64,000 bases of DNA from Flavobacteriales bacterium UBA972. GTDB taxonomy: Bacteria > Bacteroidota > Bacteroidia > Flavobacteriales > Schleiferiaceae. Of this stretch, positions 52,441 through 60,035 are shown one piece after another (the first letter of the stretch is position 1; every line of letters starts with the position of its first letter). The stretch is from the NCBI GenBank assembly GCA_002292855.1, contig DBBY01000002.1:32293-96292 (forward strand), read 5' to 3'. The notes beneath the pieces are model-generated. The model saw only the letters and a program-made list of their open reading frames with translations. It searched no databases and was not told the origin of the DNA. A program made the translations under genes and the position numbers.

Positions 52441-53220
52441 ATGGCACTATCAGAACAAATTAAGAACCATCGCAAAACCAAAGGATGGACTCAAGCTCAA
52501 CTCGCAGAGCGACTGGGGCTAAATCGTGCCCAAGTGGGCTCCTACGAAGAGGGGAGGGCGGAGCCAAAGCTCGACAGCCTCAAGGCCATGGCTCAGTTGT
52601 TTGCCTGCACTATTGACGCATTGGTGTCGGGAGACGCGCGGACTACTAAAGAACTGTCGGGCCAGAAGCTTCGCGTGCTTACGGTAGCAGTCGACTCTCG
52701 CGAGGGGAGTGAGCGAGTTTCTGTGGTTCCGGTCAAAGCAGCAGCGGGCTATTTGGGCGGTTATGGCGATCTCGATTTTATCGAAGCCTTGCCCCAGTTT
52801 GCGCTACCCCTTCCCGAGTTTGCGCACGAAGAAACACGAAGGGTTTTTCAAATTCAAGGAGACAGCATGCTTCCTATTTTGTCAGGCTCCTATGTGATTT
52901 CGAGCTATGTTCAAGACTGGCGAAGCATTAAGACCAATGAACTCTATGTTTTTTTGACTCAAGAGCAGGGTGTGGTCTTTAAGCGCGCCATCAACCGAAT
53001 TGCCGAGGCTGGCTGCCTGGACTTAGTGTCCGACAACCCCGCATACAAGCCCTATTCCGTGCACGTTGACGAGCTCATTGAGGTGTGGAAGGTTCAAGGC
53101 TTTATTCAGCTTGACCTGACAACCAAACCCAATATGGATCAGGTAATTCTCGCCCGACTAGAAAACCTTCAAAGTGAAGTACACGAACTTCGCCGCTCGC
53201 TGAACCAGCATGTGGCCTAA
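52441..53220 (+). CDS. LexA/UmuD-like S24-family HTH repressor
   Basis: This 259-residue regulator has an N-terminal XRE-type helix-turn-helix (about residues 5-60; TQAQLAERLGLNRAQVGSYE), a linker and a C-terminal S24 autopeptidase domain. The nucleophile is Ser142 in QGDSMLPI and the general base Lys181 in VVFKRA. An Ala-Gly pair at about 102-103 (VKAAAGYLGG) sits where LexA-type proteins cut themselves when RecA filaments form. A coiled-coil-like tail follows (LARLENLQSEVHELRRSL). dinB starts six bases after its stop. The architecture points to a damage-sensing repressor of the cassette. Confidence 0.88.
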   Translation: MALSEQIKNHRKTKGWTQAQLAERLGLNRAQVGSYEEGRAEPKLDSLKAMAQLFACTIDALVSGDARTTKELSGQKLRVLTVAVDSREGSERVSVVPVKAAAGYLGGYGDLDFIEALPQFALPLPEFAHEETRRVFQIQGDSMLPILSGSYVISSYVQDWRSIKTNELYVFLTQEQGVVFKRAINRIAEAGCLDLVSDNPAYKPYSVHVDELIEVWKVQGFIQLDLTTKPNMDQVILARLENLQSEVHELRRSLNQHVA

Positions 53221-53226
53221 GGATTC

Positions 53227-54438
53227 ATGGATCGCACCGTACTCCACATGGATCTTGACAGCTTTTTTGTATCTGTTGAGCGACTTATGGACAGCAGGCT
53301 GCACGGAATTCCCGTGCTCGTGGGCGGAGTAAGCGATCGAGGCGTGGTTGCGGCCTGCAGCTACGAGGCTCGCCAGACGGGCGTGCGTTCAGGAATGCCT
53401 ATGCGCATGGCGCGCGAATTATGTCCCGAGGCGGTAGTTGTTCGAGGCAATTCCATGGAGTATACCAAGCATTCCAAGGTGGTGACCGAGATTGTAAGCG
53501 AGGCGGTCCCTGTGCTTGAAAAAGCGTCTATCGACGAATTCTATGCGGACTTAAGCGGTATGGACCGATTTTTTGGCACCTATCAGTTTGCTCAGGACTT
53601 GCGCGATCGAGTAATTCGCGAGTCGGGACTCCCGATCTCCTTTGGCCTGTCTACCAGCAAGACGGTTGCCAAGGTGGCTACAGGAGAGGCCAAGCCAAAC
53701 AACCATCGCCACGTGCCCCGAGGCATTGAGCGGCTGTTTATGGCTCCACTCTCGGTGCGCAAAATTCCCATGGTGGGGGAGAAGACCTACCAGTCCCTTC
53801 GTGCCTTAGGCGTTCAGCGCATTGCAACGCTCCAAGAGATGCCGTCGGAACTGCTCTACCAGGTTCTTGGTAAGCCGGGATTGGATCTTTGGAGCAAGGC
53901 CCAGGGAGTGGACGATCGCCCCGTCAGGCCCTACCATGAGCGCAAGTCGATTTCGACGGAGCGAACTTTTGAGCAAGACACGCTCGATGAGGTTAAACTC
54001 AAGGGCATGCTTGCGGCAATGACCGAGAACCTCGCCTTTCAGCTACGGCGCGGCCATCGGCTCACGAGCAATGTTTCGGTGAGAATTCGCTATTCTGACT
54101 TTCAAACGGTTTCGCGGCAGCGTCAAATCCCATACACTGCTGCGGACCATGTGCTTTTAGAGGTTGGCGAAAGTCTTTTTCGGCAGCTTCACGATCGACG
54201 CCAGCGGGTTCGCCTAATCGGAATTCGCTTTAGCGGACTGGTAGGAGGAGGGGAGCAGTTTGGTCTCTTTGAGCTGGACGACCGGGGGTATCGATTGAGT
54301 GAGGCAATGGATCGAATTCGGGTTCGCTACGGAGACCGGTCTGTCGTCAGGGCCTTTGGGATGGCCGCGCAAACCATAGGAAGGCCCAACCCTTTCAGTG
54401 GGGATCCGCCGCCTCTTTTGGCCAATAGAAGGCAGTAA
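53227..54438 (+). CDS. dinB: Y-family DNA polymerase IV
   Basis: This 403-residue translesion polymerase shows catalytic carboxylates in HMDLDSFFVSVE and KASIDEFYADLSGMD, the RSGMPMRMARELCP fingers segment, and HhH and little-finger domains to about residue 360. It copies past damaged bases with low fidelity. The length is somewhat above the DinB norm, the last 40 residues being variable. No clear beta-clamp motif was identified at the C terminus. It is directly coupled to the LexA-like gene and precedes YedK and a second DnaE. Confidence 0.94.
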   Translation: MDRTVLHMDLDSFFVSVERLMDSRLHGIPVLVGGVSDRGVVAACSYEARQTGVRSGMPMRMARELCPEAVVVRGNSMEYTKHSKVVTEIVSEAVPVLEKASIDEFYADLSGMDRFFGTYQFAQDLRDRVIRESGLPISFGLSTSKTVAKVATGEAKPNNHRHVPRGIERLFMAPLSVRKIPMVGEKTYQSLRALGVQRIATLQEMPSELLYQVLGKPGLDLWSKAQGVDDRPVRPYHERKSISTERTFEQDTLDEVKLKGMLAAMTENLAFQLRRGHRLTSNVSVRIRYSDFQTVSRQRQIPYTAADHVLLEVGESLFRQLHDRRQRVRLIGIRFSGLVGGGEQFGLFELDDRGYRLSEAMDRIRVRYGDRSVVRAFGMAAQTIGRPNPFSGDPPPLLANRRQ

Positions 54439-54454
54439 AAGGGGCGATAGGTTT

Positions 54455-54463
54455 TAACTATAT
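54455..54463 (+). promoter_or_regulatory. TAACTATAT motif upstream of the YedK-DnaE pair
   Basis: The nine-base word TAACTATAT is identical to the one in the LexA-like gene operator (52411-52419) and is followed by AG in both cases, after one extra T in the first. It lies in a 91-base AT-rich spacer, suggesting a second binding site and an internal promoter. Confidence 0.4.
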
Positions 54464-54529
54464 AGAATTATAAGTATTATATAACCAGTGTTTTAATAAC
54501 AATAAATTAAATCAAAGAATTAATTAATT

Positions 54530-55309
54530 ATGTGCGGTCGCTATGTTCAGGTATCCAAGCTCGAGGTGCTCCAAAAGCGCTTTGGAGCCGAAGCGATTCA
54601 GCCGGAGCTATGGCGCGCAAATGCCAACATTGCTCCGGGCAGCGCGACGCCGGTGATTACTAGTGACGCACCCAAACAGATCCAATTCTATCAATTTGGA
54701 TTTCGTCCCTCTTGGGCCACCTCGAAGATGATGTTCATCAATGCCCGAGCAGAGGGCGATCACAACCCCGACAACGATCCGCGCTACAACGGAGCCAAGG
54801 GCATCATTCAGAAGCCGAGTTTTCGCAAGGCCATACGCAGTCAGCGTTGCTTGGTTTTGGCCGATGCCTTTATCGAGGGTCCGTTCGACCGCAAGCTCAG
54901 CGAACCCTACCTGGTCTACCTCCAGGGAAAAAACCGCCCGTTTGCCATGGCTGGAATATGGGATTCTTGGATGGATCCAGACAGCCAACGCGAACTGTTT
55001 TCGTTTGCCATTATTACTACCACGGCAAACGAGGTGCTCCAGCATATTCGCCATCCGCGGTCCCCGGTTATTTTGCCCCGCGAGGCAGAATCCGCTTGGC
55101 TTTCGCCCGAAACGCCGCTGTCTGACGTGACTGACCTGCTTCAGCCGTGGCCAGCCGCAGAAATGAATGCGTATCCAATTAGCCCGGCGATCAAGCACCC
55201 CGCGGCGCAGGGTTTGGATTTGCTTCAGCCCATAGGCGAGCGAGTGATGCCCGAAGATGAGCTACGGCTTCGCGACGGAATCGAGCTGCAAGGGGCCAAA
55301 TCCAGGTAA
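54530..55309 (+). CDS. SOS response-associated protein YedK/HMCES family
   Basis: This 259-residue SRAP-domain protein begins MCGRYVQ, so Cys2 becomes the N-terminal nucleophile after methionine removal and can form a stable thiazolidine link to abasic sites in single-stranded DNA. Other family blocks are NIAPGSATPVI, MFINARAEG with the conserved Asn-Ala-Arg-Glu, DAFIEG in place of the common GFYEW, and HPRSPVILP with the active-site histidine. It shields abasic sites during replication, fitting its place between two translesion polymerase genes. Confidence 0.93.
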   Translation: MCGRYVQVSKLEVLQKRFGAEAIQPELWRANANIAPGSATPVITSDAPKQIQFYQFGFRPSWATSKMMFINARAEGDHNPDNDPRYNGAKGIIQKPSFRKAIRSQRCLVLADAFIEGPFDRKLSEPYLVYLQGKNRPFAMAGIWDSWMDPDSQRELFSFAIITTTANEVLQHIRHPRSPVILPREAESAWLSPETPLSDVTDLLQPWPAAEMNAYPISPAIKHPAAQGLDLLQPIGERVMPEDELRLRDGIELQGAKSR

Positions 55310-55319
55310 ATGTTCGGTT

Positions 55320-58300
55320 GTGCGAGTTACCCACACAGCAATGAGTATGCGCTTCGGGCTGCATGCACCCGAGCAGGTGCTTCGTCTTGCGGAGCAGTGG
55401 GGCGCCGGTCCGCGACTCATTTTTGCAGAAATCAACAGCAGCGGAGCCTGGCTTCAGGTCCTGCGCAAGGCCAGCATCGCGCTGCAGCCCGGCCTTGACT
55501 GGCGTCAGGGCGGAATCCGAACCCTTTTGCTCTTGCCTCGATCCATGGAAGCCTATCGATTTATCATGGATTGGGTAAGCCAGATGCGCAACCAAGGCAG
55601 GGTGGGGGACCCCTCCGACTGGCAGCAAGGGGCACTGCACGCTGAGGTTGACGTCATTTTTCCCATTCAGCGATCGCCAAAGCGCCCCCTGGGCCCTAGG
55701 GAGTGGCTGGGCACCGCAGACCACGAGCAGCTTCAAGCCCAGCGCCACCCAGAGGCAAGCCGGGCTCTAGCATGGAAGACTTGCGTCTTCGTGCGCCCCG
55801 AAGATCCAGAACTGCACCGAGTGCTTCGTGCCGTGAACCGCAACGGAACCCTTGCCAACTTGCCCGCGCACGAAGTCATCGAAGAGCGGGACCCCTGGTG
55901 GGAATCCGCAGAACGCACCCAGCAGCGCTTTGAGCCCTGGATTTGGCGTCAAACCGAACGCTTTTTGGCAAATCTACCAAACTGGACCTACGACCAGTGG
56001 CGCGGAACCGGAAACCAAAACCAGTCTAGCTACACGGGCCGTCCCGGCAAGGACCAAGCCCTGCTTAGAATGCTCTGCGAAGACGCATTGCCCGAGCGCT
56101 ATCCGGGGCGATCCAACGACCCCCAGCTGCGAGCTCGCCTCGAGAAAGAACTGGACCTCATTCAGCAAAAGGACTTTGTAGCCTACTTCCTGCTCAACTG
56201 GGACATTGTTCGCTATGCCCAAAAGCAAAATTTCTTCTACGTAGGGCGGGGGAGTGGAGCCAACTCTATGGTTGCCTATCTACTTAAAATTACGAATGTT
56301 GACCCCATTGAATTGGATCTTTACTTTGAGCGGTTTATCAACCTATACCGCAGTGCTCCCCCCGACTTCGACATTGACTTTTCTTGGCGCGACCGACCCC
56401 GGCTCACCGAATACATCTTCACGCGCTTTCCCCATACCGCACTGCTTGGTGCGGTAAGCACCTTCCAGCACCGGGCGGTCGTCAGAGAACTGGGAAAGGT
56501 TTGGGGGCTCCCGAAATTTGACATTGACGAACTCGCCGACGGCAAACTGCGCGATCGCGACGAAACCGCCCGGAGCATTTTGCGCTACGGCCGCCTTCTG
56601 CACGGACTTCCGAACCGCATGACGCTGCATTCCAGCGGAATCATTATCGCAAAGGCGCCGCTAACTACCTGGTCTACAACCTTTATTCCGCCCAAGGGCT
56701 TCCCTACGGTTGACTTTGACATGCATACCGCCGAAGACGTGGGACTCCACAAATTCGACATTCTCGGCCAACGCGGACTCAGTAAAATATCAGAGACGCT
56801 CGACACCCTCCGTGCAGCGGGTATACCCACCGCTGACATCCACGACAGCCATCGCTTTAAAAACGATCCGCACTGCCTGGAGCTACTGCGCAACGGCGGC
56901 GCTATGGGTTGCTTCTATGTGGAGTCGCCCGCAATGCGAATGCTAATGACCAAACTGCAGACTTCCAACTACTTGGAACTTGTTGCTGCCAGCTCCGTCA
57001 TTCGCCCGGGCGTTTCTTCTTCGGGAATGATGAAGGCCTACATAGACCGCCATCGCGATCCAGTCCGTCGTTCTGAAGCGCATCCTATGCTTTTAGGAAT
57101 TCTCCCAGAAACCTACGGAGTCATGGTCTACCAAGAGGATGTCATCCGGGTTGCGCACGAGTATGCGGGCCTAACCCTTGCCGAGGCAGACGTCCTCAGG
57201 CGAGGAATGTCCGGAAAATTCCGTTCCCGCGAAGAATTCCATGCGATGGAAGAGCAATTTTTTAAAAACTGCCGGGAGCGGAGCTATCCTGCCGAAGAAT
57301 CTCGCGAAATCTGGCGTCAAATCGAAAGCTTCGCGGGCTATGCCTTTGCCAAGGGACATTCCGCGTCCTACGCGGTAGAAAGCTTTCAAAGCCTCTACCT
57401 CAAAGCGTACTTCCCGGTGCCCTACATGGTTGCCAGCGTCAACAACGGCGGCGGCTACTACCGTGCAGAACAGTACCTGCAAGAAGCTCGACGCCACGGC
57501 GCGCGCATAGAGCCGCCCTGCGTCAACGAAGGGAGGTCATTCACTCTGCTTCGCGGCCTGCGTGTAATTCTTGGAACCGACCGGATTCGAGGCCTGGATT
57601 CCGAATTTGCCCGCCGAATAGCGCATTCCCGCGAGGAGGGAGGAGTCTTTCTCGATTTAGACGACTTCATAGACCGCCTTCACCTTCCGAGCAGTCCCGT
57701 TCCGCTTGATTCCTTGCTCCTTTTAATCCGGTCCGAAGCCTTTCGCTTCACGAACTGCTCCGCCCGCAAGCTGCTTTGGCAAGCGCACCGCCGCCTTGGC
57801 CACCGACCGCCACCCTCGCCCGGGCCCAGTTTGTTTGACTCGCTGGCAGAGTTTCGCAGCAAGGAACTCCATATACCAATACTAGAAACCAATGAATTAG
57901 AGCAGGCCTACGAGCAAATTGAACTCTTTGGATTCCCCCTGTGCGACCCCTTTTTGCTCTTTGAAATCCCTGAAATCACGAACAGCATCCTGCCCGAGCA
58001 TTGGCCGGAGCATCCTGGATTCTCCACTGAAATCCTTGGCTACCTAGTAAGCCTTAAAAACACCAAAACGCAGCGTGGCGATTGGATGCAAATCGGAACC
58101 TTCGAGGATCGTCGAGGAGTGGTATTCGATGTGGTGCTTTTTCCGCCGGCCGTGGCTCGCCACGCAATTCGCCGCCGCGGAATCTACCAAATGTCGGGAA
58201 GGATTTCTGCAGAGTACGGCTACGCAAGCCTCTCCGTACAGCACTTGAATCGATGTTCTGCGCTCCTGGATCCGCGCTTTAACGAAACTCCTGCTCATTT

Positions 58301-58388
58301 GGTACCCACGCCATCCAAACCGAATCGCGCCTCCACGGTGGGCCAGAATCCAGTCAAAGTTCATCTTCGCAGCAGCGGAACGATTTAA
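55320..58388 (+). CDS. Second (error-prone type) DNA polymerase III alpha subunit, DnaE2-like
   Basis: This C-family polymerase has about 1022 residues. Catalytic aspartates are Asp349 and Asp351 in PPDFDIDFSW and Asp480 in HKFDILGQRGL. GRGSGANSMVAYLL, VMVYQEDVIRVA and FAGYAFAKGHSASYA are conserved palm and finger blocks, and an OB domain lies near residues 890-960. The N-terminal PHP domain is degraded: the metal-binding HxH and following aspartate are replaced (THTAMSMRFG; AEINSSG), so no PHP nuclease activity is expected. The GTG at 55320, just after the YedK stop, gives the right N terminus. Gene context indicates translesion synthesis. Confidence 0.9.
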   Translation: MRVTHTAMSMRFGLHAPEQVLRLAEQWGAGPRLIFAEINSSGAWLQVLRKASIALQPGLDWRQGGIRTLLLLPRSMEAYRFIMDWVSQMRNQGRVGDPSDWQQGALHAEVDVIFPIQRSPKRPLGPREWLGTADHEQLQAQRHPEASRALAWKTCVFVRPEDPELHRVLRAVNRNGTLANLPAHEVIEERDPWWESAERTQQRFEPWIWRQTERFLANLPNWTYDQWRGTGNQNQSSYTGRPGKDQALLRMLCEDALPERYPGRSNDPQLRARLEKELDLIQQKDFVAYFLLNWDIVRYAQKQNFFYVGRGSGANSMVAYLLKITNVDPIELDLYFERFINLYRSAPPDFDIDFSWRDRPRLTEYIFTRFPHTALLGAVSTFQHRAVVRELGKVWGLPKFDIDELADGKLRDRDETARSILRYGRLLHGLPNRMTLHSSGIIIAKAPLTTWSTTFIPPKGFPTVDFDMHTAEDVGLHKFDILGQRGLSKISETLDTLRAAGIPTADIHDSHRFKNDPHCLELLRNGGAMGCFYVESPAMRMLMTKLQTSNYLELVAASSVIRPGVSSSGMMKAYIDRHRDPVRRSEAHPMLLGILPETYGVMVYQEDVIRVAHEYAGLTLAEADVLRRGMSGKFRSREEFHAMEEQFFKNCRERSYPAEESREIWRQIESFAGYAFAKGHSASYAVESFQSLYLKAYFPVPYMVASVNNGGGYYRAEQYLQEARRHGARIEPPCVNEGRSFTLLRGLRVILGTDRIRGLDSEFARRIAHSREEGGVFLDLDDFIDRLHLPSSPVPLDSLLLLIRSEAFRFTNCSARKLLWQAHRRLGHRPPPSPGPSLFDSLAEFRSKELHIPILETNELEQAYEQIELFGFPLCDPFLLFEIPEITNSILPEHWPEHPGFSTEILGYLVSLKNTKTQRGDWMQIGTFEDRRGVVFDVVLFPPAVARHAIRRRGIYQMSGRISAEYGYASLSVQHLNRCSALLDPRFNETPAHLVPTPSKPNRASTVGQNPVKVHLRSSGTI

Positions 58389-58631
58389 GCAGGCCTTATA
58401 GCCGAAGGCTTACGAAATCAAAGCCCTAATATTTTATCCTATAATATATATTATGTTAATTAGATTATTCAATAAGTCATCCGCGAAAGCACAGCTCGAT
58501 CAAACTGCTTCAACCAACCCACTGCACCCACTTCCACCAACAATCAACAAACCAGAAACTAGCAGCTAGAAATCCAAGCAAAAAAAAAACGCCCGCTTCA
58601 GCGGGCGCTCATAACCTTCACTATACGAAGC
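58389..58631. other. AT-rich intergenic region between the DnaE-like gene and the TPR gene
   Basis: These 243 bases contain an AT palindrome (around TATAATATATATTA, 58440-58452), a possible but unsupported 38-codon frame at 58453-58569, the repeat word CCAGAAACTAG at 58552-58562 and the TPR gene terminator. No clear plus-strand terminator for the DnaE-like gene was seen. Confidence 0.5.
58581..58607 (-). terminator. Intrinsic terminator of the TPR gene
   Basis: On the minus strand an eight-base perfect stem CGCCCGCT/AGCGGGCG with a two-base core loop is followed by nine T residues, 25 bases beyond the TPR gene stop. Confidence 0.85.
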
Positions 58632-59927
58632 CTAAAGCTCGGCAATCGCAGCAGCAATGCGCTTCACGTCCTCGTACTTGCCTAATTTGTAGTACACCTC
58701 CCGAAGAGCTTCCAGCGTTGATGAGTCCTTTGGATTCAAAGCATAGGCCCGCTCAAAAAAGCCCAGGGCTTTTTGAAGTTCCGCATTCTTCTTCTTGTCA
58801 AGATCATCAAACTGCTTTTGGGTGGCATTTCTAGGCAAGCCATTGATCAGCTCCACAAACTTATTGCTCTCGTCAATGTACACCAGGCCAAGCATGTAGA
58901 TGGCATCCACATAATTAGCATCGGAATCAATTGCTTTTTGGTAGTATTCTATACCCTTAGGGATGTTTTTAAGCTTCTGGTGGTGCAAAAAACCAGCATT
59001 GTACAGGTACAGCGGGTTGCCTGGCTCCTTGATCAAGGCTTCCTCTAGCTTTGCGATGGCACCCTTGAAATCTTCGCGATCTAGGTAGGCCTGAAGCTCA
59101 AGCTTGAGCAAGTCGTCGTTGCTCGGGAACTTAGCCCTCGCCTCTGCAACGAGCAAATCAAAATCTGCGGTACGTTTGGCCTCGATATACATAAACAAAA
59201 GCCGTACGTAAAAATCAACCTGAATGCTCTCGGAGCGCTGGGCATCACTAGCCTTCTCCAACTTCAAGTACATGTCTAGAGTGGCTTTGTCGGGGAATGG
59301 ATAGCGCTTACCGTCTTCAGCAAGAACTGCAGTCCATTGAATCCCCTTGTAGTCCAGCGCGATGAGCCGCTTAAAAAGCTCTTCTGCCTTGACCTTGTCT
59401 CCCAATTCAGCCGACAAATAAGCAACATAGGAGAGATTAGTGGTATCCAACTGCTCCAACTTTTCACGGGTTGCAATGGCGCTTTCGTAGGCTTGTATTG
59501 CGGACTTTTTATCGTTCTGATTGAAGTTATAATCCTCAGCCATCTGCACGTAAGCTTGCGCCAGCAAGGGGAGCTTCTCTTGCGAGGCAAGGGCAAGCTT
59601 GATTTTGCCCAACTTGGTTTCGTAGTCCAGCAAGTCGCCATAGGCAGCCGAAGCTTCGTTTAGGGTTTCTATGCTTTTGCTCGACGGATCACTAAACAAG
59701 GCGTAGTATATATCACCCCGGTACAAGAAATACTTGGGCATTAACTTGGGATTGCGCGCCTCAGGAGCAATGGCATCAATAGATGCCTTGGCCTCGTCAA
59801 TATACTTTTTGGCCTCTACAAGGTCCCCTGCATTCAGGGCAATTTTAGCACTTGAAATAGTGGGTCCGTCTTGAGCTTGAGCAGCAAGGGCTGCAAAAAA
59901 CAGAACCGGGAAAATGATTTTTTTCAT
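58632..59927 (-). CDS. Exported tetratricopeptide-repeat protein
   Basis: This protein of about 431 residues has a signal peptide (KKIIFPVLFFAALAAQAQ) followed by repeated helix pairs of the TPR type, clearest at residues 290-430 (NPLYLYNAGFLHHQKLKNIPKGIEYYQKAIDSDANYVDAIYMLG). It is probably a periplasmic scaffold; partners are unknown. The ATG at 59927 gives the signal peptide and replaces a longer frame. A consensus -7 element lies 18 bases upstream. In Bacteroidota such genes often follow gyrA. Confidence 0.88.
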   Translation of the reverse strand: MKKIIFPVLFFAALAAQAQDGPTISSAKIALNAGDLVEAKKYIDEAKASIDAIAPEARNPKLMPKYFLYRGDIYYALFSDPSSKSIETLNEASAAYGDLLDYETKLGKIKLALASQEKLPLLAQAYVQMAEDYNFNQNDKKSAIQAYESAIATREKLEQLDTTNLSYVAYLSAELGDKVKAEELFKRLIALDYKGIQWTAVLAEDGKRYPFPDKATLDMYLKLEKASDAQRSESIQVDFYVRLLFMYIEAKRTADFDLLVAEARAKFPSNDDLLKLELQAYLDREDFKGAIAKLEEALIKEPGNPLYLYNAGFLHHQKLKNIPKGIEYYQKAIDSDANYVDAIYMLGLVYIDESNKFVELINGLPRNATQKQFDDLDKKKNAELQKALGFFERAYALNPKDSSTLEALREVYYKLGKYEDVKRIAAAIAEL

Positions 59928-59945
59928 AAATCCAATAAATTTTGT

Positions 59946-59953
59946 CAAATATA
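59946..59953 (-). promoter_or_regulatory. -7 promoter element for the TPR gene (TATATTTG)
   Basis: Exact TAnnTTTG on the minus strand, 18 bases before the ATG at 59927. Confidence 0.55.
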
Positions 59954-60035
59954 GGTACTCACAATAACTAAGCCTTGAGGGCAAGCATTACGCGAAGATT
60001 AAACAGTATACCTTAAGTACATCAACTACCCTCTC

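Noticed and set aside
52441..53220. Phage CI-type repressor origin for the S24 HTH protein
   Set aside because: No phage genes flank it; the coupled dinB, YedK and DnaE genes favour a chromosomal repair regulator, although distant phage ancestry cannot be ruled out.
58453..58569. A 38-codon frame starting with ATG in the AT-rich gap after the DnaE-like gene
   Set aside because: Its tail coincides with the repeat word CCAGAAACTAG, its composition is low in information and no promoter supports it; it was left as non-coding.
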